NCBI GenBank assembly: GCA_038232215.1
Contig: JBBSIG010000003.1
Location: 1-29,062, forward strand
Length of the DNA: 29,062 nt
Reading direction: 5' to 3'
From: JBBSIG01 sp038232215
Lineage (GTDB): Bacteria; Actinomycetota; Thermoleophilia; Gaiellales; Gaiellaceae
Made by a program: the position numbers and the translations under genes. Below are positions 1-7,641 of this stretch, one piece after another (position 1 is the stretch's first letter; each line of letters begins with the position of its first letter). Below the pieces are notes generated by a model. That model was given only the letters and a program-made list of their open reading frames with translations, had not been told where the DNA came from and ran no database searches.

Positions 1-28
1 CGGTCCCGACCCTCGAGGAGGTTCCCGT

Positions 29-1069
29 ATGACCCATCGCATCGCAGTGATCCCGGGCGACGGCGCCGGCCCGGAGGTCGTGGCCGAGGCGCGGAAGGCC
101 GTCGACGCGCTCGGGCTCGAGCTCGAGTGGCACGATCTCCCGTGGGGCACGGCGCACTTCCACGCCACCGGGGCGATGATGCCGCCCGACGGGCTCTCGC
201 TCGTGCGGGAGTACGACGCGGTGCTCCTCGGTGCGGTCGGCGACCCTTCCGTGCCCGACCACGTCACGCTCTGGGGGCTGCTCCTACCACTGCGTCAGGG
301 GCTCGACCTCTGGGCGAACCTGCGACCTGCCCGGCTGCTCGAGGGGGTGCCGTCGCCGCTCGCCGGCCGGCCCGCGGTGGACATGCTCTTCGTACGCGAG
401 AACACCGAGGGCGAGTACTCCGGCGTCGGGGGCCGCGCGCACCAGGGGCTCGAGCACGAGGTCGGGATCGAGACGAGCGTCTTCACGCGCACCGGCGTCC
501 GCCGCGTGCTCGAGCACGCGTTCGCGCTCGCCGAGGGGCGCCGCCGCGTGGTCACGAGCGCGACCAAGTCGAACGCGTCCCGCTACGGCTACGTGCTCTG
601 GGACGAGCTCGCCGAGGAGGTGGCCGCCGAGCACCCGGACGTGCGCTACGAGCGCGTGCTCGTCGACGCTCTGGCCGCCCGCATGGTCGCGCAGCCCGCG
701 AGTCTCGACGTCGTCGTCGCGTCGAACCTCTTCGGCGACGTACTGACGGACATCGCGGCGGTCCTCCAGGGTGGAATGGGCATGGCCGCGAGCGCGAGCG
801 TCGCGCCGGGGTCCGGTACGCCCGGGATCTTCGAGCCGGTGCACGGCTCCGCCCCGGACATCGCCGGACGGGGGATCGCGAACCCGGTCGGCGCGATCTG
901 GAGCGCGGCGCTGATGCTCGAGCACCTCGGCGAGGACGAGGCCGCAGCGCGCGTGGTACGCGCGGTCGAGTCGGCCTGCCGGGAGGGCCTGCGCACGCGC
1001 GACGTCGGCGGGACGGCGACGACGGGAGAGGTCGGCGACGCCGTGGCGGAACGCATCCGCGGTGGCTGA
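29..1069 (+). CDS. Tartrate/D-malate dehydrogenase-like decarboxylating dehydrogenase
   Basis: A 346-residue member of the isocitrate/isopropylmalate dehydrogenase superfamily, which oxidises and decarboxylates 2-hydroxy-dicarboxylates with NAD and a divalent metal. The loop RENTEGEYSGVGGR (from R123) and the block VTLWGLLLPLRQ match the tartrate/D-malate dehydrogenase branch rather than LeuB. Expected catalytic residues are visible: Lys180 in TKSN, and metal-binding Asp213, Asp237 and Asp241 (GDVLTD). The C-terminal EPVHGSAPDIAG signature is intact. Length is normal for the family. The ATG is preceded by a strong ribosome binding site, GAGGAGG at 14-20, 8 nt upstream. Its last codons overlap a truncated kinase ORF at 1062. 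The exact substrate (tartrate, D-malate, isopropylmalate) cannot be fixed from sequence alone. Confidence 0.88.
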   Translation: MTHRIAVIPGDGAGPEVVAEARKAVDALGLELEWHDLPWGTAHFHATGAMMPPDGLSLVREYDAVLLGAVGDPSVPDHVTLWGLLLPLRQGLDLWANLRPARLLEGVPSPLAGRPAVDMLFVRENTEGEYSGVGGRAHQGLEHEVGIETSVFTRTGVRRVLEHAFALAEGRRRVVTSATKSNASRYGYVLWDELAEEVAAEHPDVRYERVLVDALAARMVAQPASLDVVVASNLFGDVLTDIAAVLQGGMGMAASASVAPGSGTPGIFEPVHGSAPDIAGRGIANPVGAIWSAALMLEHLGEDEAAARVVRAVESACREGLRTRDVGGTATTGEVGDAVAERIRGG

Positions 1070-1196
1070 GCGCGCCCTCTTCCTGCTCACCGGACCGTCG
1101 GCGGCCGGCAAGACGACCGTGGGCCGGCTGCTCGCGGGCCGGTTTGCGCGCGGCGTCCATGTCGTCGCGACCGCCCACGCTCCCGCGCCGGCATGA
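1062..1196 (+). pseudogene. N-terminal remnant of a P-loop (AAA_33-type) kinase
   Basis: A GTG-initiated 44-codon ORF begins inside the end of the preceding dehydrogenase gene (8-nt overlap) and ends in an ATGA overlap with the glucosidase start at 1193. It encodes a beta-strand and a Walker A motif, LFLLTGPSAAGKTTVGRLL, followed by ARGVHV, where full-length P-loop kinases of this group normally continue with an acidic GD.. motif. Here the similarity stops and an Ala/Pro-rich tail runs to TGA. It looks like the stub left by a deletion joining the kinase's first 30 or so codons to the next gene. It could still be translated and couple dehydrogenase and glucosidase expression, but it cannot be a complete kinase. 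Confidence 0.6.
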
Positions 1197-2743
1197 CGTC
1201 TGCGTGGTGGGGGAGCGCCGTCCTGTACGAGATCTACGTGCGAAGCTTCGCGGACTCCGACGGCGACGGGGTCGGCGACCTGCCCGGGATCCGCTCCCGG
1301 CTCCCGTACTTGCGTGACCTCGGCGTGGACGGGATCTGGTTGACGCCGTTCTACCCCTCGCCGGGCGCCGACCACGGCTACGACGTCTCGAGCTATGTCG
1401 ACGTCGACCCGCAGTTCGGCACCCTCGGCGACTTCGACCATCTCGTCTCGGACGCCCACGAGCTCGGCCTGCGCGTGGTGATCGACGTCGTCCCGAACCA
1501 CACCTCGAGCGAGCATCCGTGGTTCCGGAACGCGCTGTCCGCGGCGCCCGATCACCCGGATCGCGCCCGCTACGTCTTCCGTCCCGGCCGGGACGGCGGC
1601 CCGCCCAGCAACTGGACCTCCGCCTTCGGCGGCTCCGCCTGGACGCTCGACGAGACCACGGGCGAGTACTACCTCCATTTCTTCGCGCCCGAGCAGCCGG
1701 ATCTCGACTGGCACAACGAGGCGGTCCAGGCCGACTTCGAGCAAATCCTCCGCTTCTGGCTCGACCGCGGCGCCGACGGCTTCCGCATCGACGTGGCGCA
1801 CGCGCTCTTCAAGGCCCGTGACCTGCACGACGTCGACGAGCCCGACCCGCGGCCGTCCTTCGCCGACTGGCTGACGATGATCGGCCAGCCCGAGCTGCAT
1901 CCGCTCTACCGGAGCTGGCGACGGCTCGCGGACGGATATCCCGGGGGCAGGATGTTCGTCGGCGAGATCGTCCTCGCCGACCAGGAAGCGGTCGCCCGCT
2001 ACCTCCACTCCGATCAGTTGCACCTCGCGTTCAACTTCACGCTGCTGTACGAGCGCTGGGACGCCGACGCGATCCGCGAGTCGATCGACCGGACTCGAGC
2101 CGCGCTCGGCGCCGTCGGGGCGACCCCGACGTGGGTGCTCGAGAACCACGACGTGACGCGGCTGCCGACGCGGTACGGCGGCGGTGACGAGGGGCGAAGG
2201 CGTGCACGCGCAGCCGCGCTGCTCTTGCTCGCCCTCCCCGGAACGGCCTTCCTCTACGCGGGGCAGGAGCTCGGGCTCGAGGAGGTCGACCTCCCCGACG
2301 ACGCGCGCCAGGACCCGGTCTTCTTCCGTACGGGCGGAAGCCGGAAGGGCCGGGACGGCTGCCGCGTGCCGATCCCCTGGAGCCGGCGGACGCCCGGCTT
2401 CGGCTTCACGACGAGCTCGCCATGGCTCCCGATGCCGTACGACTGGGCCGATCTGAGCGTCGAGGCTGAGGACGGCGATCCCAGGTCGAGCCTCTCCCTC
2501 TACCGTGCCGCGCTCGCGCTGCGGCGCGGTAGCGAAGCGCTTCGCGGAGGCTCGTTTGCCTGGCGCGAGAGCCCCCCGGGAACGCTCGTCTTCGAGCGCA
2601 AGGTCGCCGACGAGGCGGTCGTCTGTGGAATCAACCTCGGCGACGATCCGCTCGAGCTCCCGGCCGGCGAGCTGCTGCTCGCCAGCGGGCCGGGCCGGGA
2701 CGGGCAGCTCGCGACCGACAGCGGAGCCTGGTTACGGTGCTAG
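1193..2743 (+). CDS. GH13 alpha-glucosidase / alpha-amylase family protein
   Basis: A 516-residue glycoside hydrolase family 13 protein, predicted cytoplasmic because no signal peptide is visible. The four conserved GH13 regions are present: region I DVVPNH (Asp98, His103), region II GFRIDVAHA with nucleophile Asp200, region III GEIV with acid/base Glu258, and region IV LENHDVTR with transition-state Asp320. The N-terminus (WWGSAVLYEIYVRSFADSDG) is typical of oligo-1,6-glucosidase, alpha-glucosidase and trehalose-synthase-like subfamilies, so it probably acts on short alpha-glucosides. The ATG forms an ATGA overlap with the truncated kinase ORF upstream. The C-terminal beta domain is short but present. 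The stop codon TAG (2741-2743) interlocks with the TAG of the convergent PIN gene through a shared CTAG. Subfamily and substrate are not resolved. Confidence 0.9.
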   Translation: MTSAWWGSAVLYEIYVRSFADSDGDGVGDLPGIRSRLPYLRDLGVDGIWLTPFYPSPGADHGYDVSSYVDVDPQFGTLGDFDHLVSDAHELGLRVVIDVVPNHTSSEHPWFRNALSAAPDHPDRARYVFRPGRDGGPPSNWTSAFGGSAWTLDETTGEYYLHFFAPEQPDLDWHNEAVQADFEQILRFWLDRGADGFRIDVAHALFKARDLHDVDEPDPRPSFADWLTMIGQPELHPLYRSWRRLADGYPGGRMFVGEIVLADQEAVARYLHSDQLHLAFNFTLLYERWDADAIRESIDRTRAALGAVGATPTWVLENHDVTRLPTRYGGGDEGRRRARAAALLLLALPGTAFLYAGQELGLEEVDLPDDARQDPVFFRTGGSRKGRDGCRVPIPWSRRTPGFGFTTSSPWLPMPYDWADLSVEAEDGDPRSSLSLYRAALALRRGSEALRGGSFAWRESPPGTLVFERKVADEAVVCGINLGDDPLELPAGELLLASGPGRDGQLATDSGAWLRC

Positions 2744-3138
2744 AGAAGCTGCAAAAAGTCACGGGCTGAGTAGACCGGAAACTCACCGGACAGGCCGAGC
2801 AGATGCCTGTCCCCGGAGACGAGGACTGCCCGCTCCTGCTCCGCAAGGGCGAGCAGATAGTCGTCATCGGGGTCAGGCGAGCGGCGGGGACTGACGCTCG
2901 GATCGGTGCCGACCACGGCAGATCCGCGCAGCCATTCGACGAGCGCGGCCGCCTCCCTCGCCTCGATCCGCGTTCGCAGCTTCGGATACGAGAGTGCTCG
3001 CTCGAGCTCTGCGAGAACCAGCTCGGAGACGACGAGCTCGAACTCTCCGGCCAGCCAGCGGGTGAGGAGCTTCGCAGGAGCACCCTGCGGCGAGAGCAGG
3101 GCCGAGATCACGATGTTCGGATCGAGAACGGCTCGCAC
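2740..3138 (-). CDS. PIN-domain toxin (putative RNase of a toxin-antitoxin pair)
   Basis: A 132-residue PIN-domain protein of the kind annotated as 'putative toxin-antitoxin system toxin component, PIN family'. These are Mg-dependent endoribonucleases. Acidic positions expected for the fold are seen: Asp6 in VLDPN, the Glu residues in SELVLAELERAL, DPDDDYLLALA, and SGDRHLL near the C-terminus. The start is GTG (3138-3136), directly abutting the TGA of the antitoxin gene upstream, so the two are cotranscribed and probably translationally coupled. The stop codon interlocks with the convergent glucosidase stop. The short full-length frame and intact acidic residues suggest an active protein. Target RNA unknown. 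Confidence 0.85.
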   Translation of the reverse strand: MRAVLDPNIVISALLSPQGAPAKLLTRWLAGEFELVVSELVLAELERALSYPKLRTRIEAREAAALVEWLRGSAVVGTDPSVSPRRSPDPDDDYLLALAEQERAVLVSGDRHLLGLSGEFPVYSARDFLQLL

Positions 3139-3369
3139 TCAGCGAGGTGATCGGCGCGTCCTGTGCTGGGCCTCGACCGCGAGCGCCGTGGCCTCGTCCT
3201 CGCCCAGCTCGCCGCGTAGCCACAGCCCTTCGACCAAGTCGAGCCCGAGCTCGCGGCGAAGCGCTTCCTCGATCACCTCGCTGTCTCCCTTACCTGTGCG
3301 GGCGGCGCGAACCTTGACCGCCCGGAGCACTTCCTCGTCGATCGTCAGCGTCGTCCGCACCTTCTGCAT
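3139..3369 (-). CDS. Ribbon-helix-helix antitoxin
   Basis: A 76-residue protein. The N-terminal half (VRTTLTIDEEVLRAVKVRAARTG) has the beta-strand plus two-helix pattern of CopG/Arc-type ribbon-helix-helix DNA-binding proteins. The acidic C-terminal half (GLWLRGELGEDEATALAVE) would be the toxin-binding tail. It is the first gene of the pair with the PIN toxin; stop and start are immediately adjacent. The ATG lies 6 nt after a TATGAT box, with no Shine-Dalgarno sequence, so the mRNA is probably leaderless. Autoregulation through the AT-rich promoter repeat is likely by analogy with other toxin-antitoxin operons. Confidence 0.82.
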   Translation of the reverse strand: MQKVRTTLTIDEEVLRAVKVRAARTGKGDSEVIEEALRRELGLDLVEGLWLRGELGEDEATALAVEAQHRTRRSPR

Positions 3370-3393
3370 ATCTGCATCATAACATCATGGTGC
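3370..3393 (-). promoter_or_regulatory. Promoter/operator of the toxin-antitoxin pair
   Basis: Read on the minus strand, TATGAT (3381-3376) is followed by 6 nt and then the antitoxin ATG, the spacing of a leaderless transcript. The box lies in a local AT-rich island with the direct repeat ATGATG-TT-ATGATG, and a CTGCATA/CTGCAT repeat (3364-3370 and 3372-3377, plus strand) overlaps the start. Such short repeats at the start are plausible RHH antitoxin operators. From here to 3596 I see no further gene or repeat. Confidence 0.4.
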
Positions 3394-3596
3394 GGAGGTC
3401 AGACCCTTGTCTCCCGACTCGCCGAAATGCTCGTTGCCGCTGTGCTCGAACGGCTCGCCGGAGGCACTCCCGCCGAGCCAACTCGCCACCTAGGGCGCAT
3501 GCGGGTAGAAGAGCTTCGTGCAGCCGGACGTCAGCGTCGAGCTGTTCGTACAGTCACGGACAGCAACGGCAGTCGGAAGCTCGCCGGGCGCCGGGC

Positions 3597-3719
3597 TCAG
3601 AGGCGGCGCGCGAGGCGCTCGAGCTGCCAGCGCGCGGTCGAGTAGTCCGAGCGGCCGGTTCCCCAGCGGCGGATGATGGCGCGCCGCCTCCAGCGCAGGA
3701 CGAGCTCCCGGAAGATCAC
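3597..3719 (-). CDS. Small basic protein (40 aa), coupled to zinc-ribbon gene
   Basis: A GTG-started ORF whose GTG (3719-3717) overlaps the TGA (3718-3716) of the zinc-ribbon gene as GTGA. This is the overlap type used throughout this window between real operon partners. The product begins VIFRELVLRWRRR and ends ARWQLERLARRL. It is strongly basic, with three Trp and two amphipathic helical stretches separated by GTGRSDYS. No family recognised. The overlap and helical, non-random composition support a real small protein. It is easily missed because the same frame stays open further upstream and merges into a longer spurious ORF. Confidence 0.5.
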   Translation of the reverse strand: MIFRELVLRWRRRAIIRRWGTGRSDYSTARWQLERLARRL

Positions 3720-3964
3720 TCCGCCGGAATACTGCGCTCGAGGAGCGACTCCTCCCTCCGCTGCATGAAGGGACTCCAGGCGGCCCGCTCCCAAAGGCCC
3801 TGACCGCACATCGGGCAGCGTGGGAGCGCCCGGTGGACGACCACGCCGTAGCCACAGCCGGCGCACCTGAACTCGCCCTTCCCGCTCTCGCCGGCCGGCC
3901 TGAGCTCCCCGCGGTCTCGCCCAGGGGCGGGGATCGGGAACTGAGCGACCGGAAACCGCTGCAC
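3716..3964 (-). CDS. Small zinc-ribbon protein (rubredoxin/rubrerythrin-type ribbon)
   Basis: An 82-residue protein from GTG at 3964. The central part carries two Cys-x2-Cys knuckles, CAGCGYG and CPMCGQ, 15 residues between them, a typical zinc ribbon. The N-terminus (VQRFPVAQFPIPAPG) is hydrophobic/Pro-rich and the C-terminus is charged (MQRREESLLERSIPAE). A TATGAC box lies 9 nt before the GTG. An upstream in-frame GTG at 3994 would add 10 residues, including two more Cys, so the start is uncertain. The same strand stays open far into the next gene's region, but those codons are antisense to the cyclase gene and not part of the protein. Likely a nucleic-acid- or protein-binding accessory factor; function unknown. 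Confidence 0.62.
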   Translation of the reverse strand: MQRFPVAQFPIPAPGRDRGELRPAGESGKGEFRCAGCGYGVVVHRALPRCPMCGQGLWERAAWSPFMQRREESLLERSIPAE

Positions 3965-4051
3965 GCATCCACTGTCATAGAGGCAGGTGTGCACGGCGGC
4001 ATCCCCAAATGAGGTGACCGTAGGGCGGACGGCGGCTCCGCCGGCCCGCGT

Positions 4052-4057
4052 TATAAC
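4052..4057 (+). promoter_or_regulatory. -10 box, leaderless start of cyclase fusion gene
   Basis: TATAAC followed by exactly 6 nt and then the ATG of the cyclase fusion gene. There is no purine-rich ribosome binding site. This fits a transcript that starts at or within a nucleotide of the start codon. Confidence 0.45.
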
Positions 4058-4063
4058 TCCTGC

Positions 4064-7000
4064 ATGGCCGTCACGACTGGCGAGCGACGGATCGTCTCGG
4101 TGCTCGTGGCCGACGTGGCCGACTCGACCGGGCTCGGCGAGCGGCTCGGGCCCGAGCGCTCGAAGTTCCTCTTCGACGAGGTCGTCGGTCTCATGAGCGC
4201 TCAGGTGCGGCGCTTCGGCGGCACCGTCGCGCAGCTCACGGGCGACGGCCTGCTCGCCTTCTTCGGGGCGCCGCTCGCCCACGAGGACGACTCCGAGCGA
4301 GCCGTTCGCGCCGGGCTCGCGATCCAGCAGGCGCTCGGCGACTACGCCCGCGAGGTCGACGACGCGTACGGGGTCGAGCTGGCCGCGCGCGTGGGCGTGA
4401 ACACGGGCCCGGTCGTGCTCTCGCGCGACGCGGAGGACGGCGGCGACCGCTACAACGCGCTCGGCGACACGGTCAACGTCGCCGCTCGCCTGCAGGCCGC
4501 GGTCGGCAGGGGTGCCGTCGCGGTCGGGGCGGCGACGGCGCGCCAGGTGGAGGACTGCTTCGAGCTGGAGCCGCTCGGCGCGCTCGAGCTGAAGGGCAAG
4601 CAGTCGCCGCTCGAGTCGTTCCGAGTCACCGGACCGCGGCGCGAGGACCTGGAGCGACGCGAGCTGCCGATCGTCGGCCGCGACTTCGAGCTGACGGTGC
4701 TCGAGCGGGTGCTGGAGGACCTCGTCGAGGGCCGCGGCGCCATCGTCTCGGTCATGGGCGAGCCCGGGATCGGCAAGAGCCGGCTCGTCAGCGAGGTGCG
4801 ACGCCGCTTCGAGGGCCGGATCCGCTCCATCGAGGGCCGCGGCGTCTCGTACGCGGAGGCGTTCCCGTACTGGCCCGTGCGCGACCTGCTGCGCGAATGG
4901 CTGCGGGTCGGCGTCTCGACACCGGAGGCGCGCGTCCGCCTCGACCTGAAGGCCCAGCTCGCACACCTCTTCGGGGACGGGGCAGGGGATGCATACCCCT
5001 TCCTCGCCGGCCTGCTCGGACTCACGCTCGAGCCGGACGCGGCCGCGCGCGTACGTGAGCTGAACCGCGAGGGAGTGCAGTCGGAGACCTTCGCCGTCTT
5101 CGGAGAGCTCGTCTGCCGCCTCTCTCAGACGATGCCGCTCTGCCTCGTGTTCGAGGACCTGCACTGGGTGGACGACTCGACGCTCGAGCTGCTCGAGAGC
5201 CTGCTCCCGATCACGGACGAGCACCCGGTCGCGCTCTTCTTCCTCTACCGCAGCGAGCGCGAGCACGGCTCCTGGCACCTGGGCGAGCGCTCGCGCCAGC
5301 GCTACCCGCACCGTTACCGCGAGATCGAGCTGCGCCCGCTGCCGCCGGACGTCAGCCGGGCGCTCGCCGCGAGCGCCGCCGAGGCCGACCTGCCTCCCTC
5401 GGTGGCGGAGCTCCTCACCGAGCGCGCAGGCGGCAACCCGTTCTTCCTGGAGGAGGCGCTGCGGGACCTCGTCGAGCGCGGGGCGCTCCGCCGCGACGAC
5501 GGCCGCTTGGAGCTCACCGTCGGTATCGACGAGCTCGCCGTGCCGGCGCTCGTCCAGGGCGCGCTGCAGGCGCGCCTCGACCGCCTCGAGCCGAAGACAC
5601 GCGAGGTCGTGAGCGTCGCCGCGGTGATCGGGCGGACGTTCGCGCTCCCGCTCCTCGAGCACATCGTGCCGAGGGACGAGCTGCTCCCGGCGCTCTCCGA
5701 GCTGCAGCGACTCGAGCTGATCGTCGAGACGCGCCGCCGCCCGGTCCCGGAGTACCGCTTCCGGCACGGGCTGGTGCAGGAGGTCGCCTACGCGAGCCTC
5801 GTCGAGACGAAGCGCCGCAGGCTCCATCTCTCGGTGGGCGAGGCGCTGCTCGACCTCAGGCGCGACTCGCCCGAGGAGGTCTACGGGCTGCTCGCACGCC
5901 ACTTCAGCGAGGCGGACGCCGCGGAGCCTGCGGTCGAGTACCTGCTGAAGGCGGGCGATGCAGCCCGCGCCCTCTATGCCGACCGCGAGGCGCTCGACCA
6001 CTACCGGAGCGCGCGCGCCTTCCTCACGCGTCTCGCCGACGACGGCCGCGCCCGCGAGACGCTCTTCAAGATCGCGCTGACGCACCATCTCGCCTTCGAC
6101 TTCGAGCAGGCCGAGGACGCCTATGACGAGGCTTTCTGCTGTCGCGTGCCGGAGCTCTCGAGCCTCGACCCCACCGAGCGGCTCGAGACGGTCAGCGTCC
6201 GGCCGGACGACTTCGTGCCGGGTCACACCTACTCGACGGAGGGCGCCCAGCTCGCGGAGCACCTCTTCCGCGGTCTGCTCCTGGTCGACGCCGACCTCAA
6301 CGTCGTGCCGGCGATGGCCGACAACTTCCGCGTCTCGGGCGACGGGCTCACCTACCTGTTCAGCCTGCGCGACGGTGCGCGCTGGAGCGACGGGGTCCCG
6401 GTCACGGCCGGCGACTTCTCCTTCGCGTGGCAGCGCAGATGGGAGCAGGAGGCTGCCACGGCCTTCCTGCTCGAGGACGTCGTGAGCGTGGAGGCGCTCG
6501 ACGACCGGACGCTCGAGATCCGTCTGCGCGAGCCGCGGAGCTACTTCCCCTACCTTCTCGCCTCGCACTCGTCGTTCCCCTGGCCACGCCACAAGGTGGA
6601 GGAGCTCGGCGACGCCTGGAGGGAGCCCGAGCACCTCGTCTCGAACGGCCCGTTCACGCTCGCGGAGCTCGACGACCGGCACGCGCTCCTCGTCGCGAAT
6701 CCGTACTGGGCGGGACCGCGCGGCAACGTGCGCGAGGTCGACGTCGTCTGGGCCGCGAAGTCCGCCGACGCGCTCGAGCCCTGGTGTGGCGGACGCTTCG
6801 ACCTGGTCGAGGTGGAGGATTCCGCGCTCGCCGGGGAGCCCGACACCGTGCTCGAGACGACCTCGCTGCTCCTGACCGCGTACGTCGGCTTCCGCACGAG
6901 CGCCCCGCCGTTCTCGAACGAGCTCGTCCGGAGAGCCTTCGCACACGCGCTCGACCGCGGGCGGCTCGCGTCCTCGCTGTCGGGCTCGAAGCGGGCGGCG

Positions 7001-7588
7001 ACACGCGGGGGCGCCATTCCGCCGGCCATGCCCGGCCATTCCCATCGCGTCGGGCTCGCGTACGACCCCGAGCTGGCTCGCCGCCTCCTCGCCAACGCCG
7101 GCTACAAGGACGGCCGCGGGCTGCCGGAGCTCGAGCTCGCCGTCCCCGAATGGGCCGAGGGGGGCGAGGCGTTCGTCGAGCAATGGGGGGAGGAGCTCGG
7201 CGCGCGAATCCGCGTGACCGCAGGGCACGTTCCGTTCGGCGAGGCAGCCTCGGCCCACCACTGGCTGAGCCGCTGGACTGCCGATTACCCCGATCCGGAC
7301 GGCTTCTTCCGGGGGCTCTTGCGCGCAGGCCGCGAGGTGCTCTACAGCGACGAGGAGATCGACGAGCTGCTGGACAGCGCCCGGTCGTGCCACGATCGCG
7401 ACGACCGCTTCCGCCTGTACGGGGAGATCGACCGCCTCTGGGTGGCCGAGCACGCGGCGATCGTCCCCGTCTGGTACGGCCGCAAGCTGCTCGCGCGCCG
7501 GCCCTGGATCGACGGCGTCTGGCTGAACCCGCTCGGACGGATCCACCTCGACGACGTCGTCGTCGAGCGCCTGCGCGTCCCTGCCTGA
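4064..7588 (+). CDS. Nucleotide cyclase - AAA ATPase - peptide-binding (SBP_bac_5) fusion protein
   Basis: A 1174-residue three-part protein. Residues ~8-185 are a class III adenylate/guanylate cyclase domain: metal-binding Asp17 (VADVADSTG) and Asp61 (TGDGLLAFFG), and transition-state Asn138/Arg142 in GDTVNVAARLQ, so catalysis looks possible. Residues ~200-500 are an AAA_16-type ATPase with Walker A GEPGIGKS (232-239) and Walker B LCLVFEDLHW. A short helical TPR-like stretch follows. From ~residue 700 to the end it becomes an oligopeptide-binding protein of the SBP_bac_5 family (HLFRGLLLVDADLNVVPAMA, LRDGARWSDGVPVTAGDF, NGPFTL, YPDPDGFF). No signal peptide or membrane segment lies anywhere, including the junction, so the normally extracytoplasmic binding domain would sit in the cytoplasm. 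Probably a ligand-sensing regulator, by inference. The frame is uninterrupted. Confidence 0.9.
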   Translation: MAVTTGERRIVSVLVADVADSTGLGERLGPERSKFLFDEVVGLMSAQVRRFGGTVAQLTGDGLLAFFGAPLAHEDDSERAVRAGLAIQQALGDYAREVDDAYGVELAARVGVNTGPVVLSRDAEDGGDRYNALGDTVNVAARLQAAVGRGAVAVGAATARQVEDCFELEPLGALELKGKQSPLESFRVTGPRREDLERRELPIVGRDFELTVLERVLEDLVEGRGAIVSVMGEPGIGKSRLVSEVRRRFEGRIRSIEGRGVSYAEAFPYWPVRDLLREWLRVGVSTPEARVRLDLKAQLAHLFGDGAGDAYPFLAGLLGLTLEPDAAARVRELNREGVQSETFAVFGELVCRLSQTMPLCLVFEDLHWVDDSTLELLESLLPITDEHPVALFFLYRSEREHGSWHLGERSRQRYPHRYREIELRPLPPDVSRALAASAAEADLPPSVAELLTERAGGNPFFLEEALRDLVERGALRRDDGRLELTVGIDELAVPALVQGALQARLDRLEPKTREVVSVAAVIGRTFALPLLEHIVPRDELLPALSELQRLELIVETRRRPVPEYRFRHGLVQEVAYASLVETKRRRLHLSVGEALLDLRRDSPEEVYGLLARHFSEADAAEPAVEYLLKAGDAARALYADREALDHYRSARAFLTRLADDGRARETLFKIALTHHLAFDFEQAEDAYDEAFCCRVPELSSLDPTERLETVSVRPDDFVPGHTYSTEGAQLAEHLFRGLLLVDADLNVVPAMADNFRVSGDGLTYLFSLRDGARWSDGVPVTAGDFSFAWQRRWEQEAATAFLLEDVVSVEALDDRTLEIRLREPRSYFPYLLASHSSFPWPRHKVEELGDAWREPEHLVSNGPFTLAELDDRHALLVANPYWAGPRGNVREVDVVWAAKSADALEPWCGGRFDLVEVEDSALAGEPDTVLETTSLLLTAYVGFRTSAPPFSNELVRRAFAHALDRGRLASSLSGSKRAATRGGAIPPAMPGHSHRVGLAYDPELARRLLANAGYKDGRGLPELELAVPEWAEGGEAFVEQWGEELGARIRVTAGHVPFGEAASAHHWLSRWTADYPDPDGFFRGLLRAGREVLYSDEEIDELLDSARSCHDRDDRFRLYGEIDRLWVAEHAAIVPVWYGRKLLARRPWIDGVWLNPLGRIHLDDVVVERLRVPA

Positions 7589-7641
7589 CCCGTCTGCGTC
7601 GCGCCGTCAAGCGGCGGCCTCCGTTTGCCGAAGAGACGCCT

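Noticed and set aside
284..2149. 621-codon open frame on the minus strand
   Set aside because: It is antisense to the dehydrogenase and glucosidase genes, whose catalytic motifs are intact. Long antisense frames are expected at this GC content, and the translation is Arg/Val/Glu-rich without domains.
3720..3968. ATG-started 123-codon frame covering the zinc-ribbon region in another frame (minus)
   Set aside because: Its first two-thirds are out of frame with the two CxxC knuckles and look random. Only its last 40 codons are kept as a small coupled ORF.
3995..7546. Very long minus-strand frame (continuous with the zinc-ribbon gene)
   Set aside because: It is antisense to the cyclase fusion gene. 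Only its last ~82 codons (3964-3716) carry recognisable zinc-ribbon sequence.
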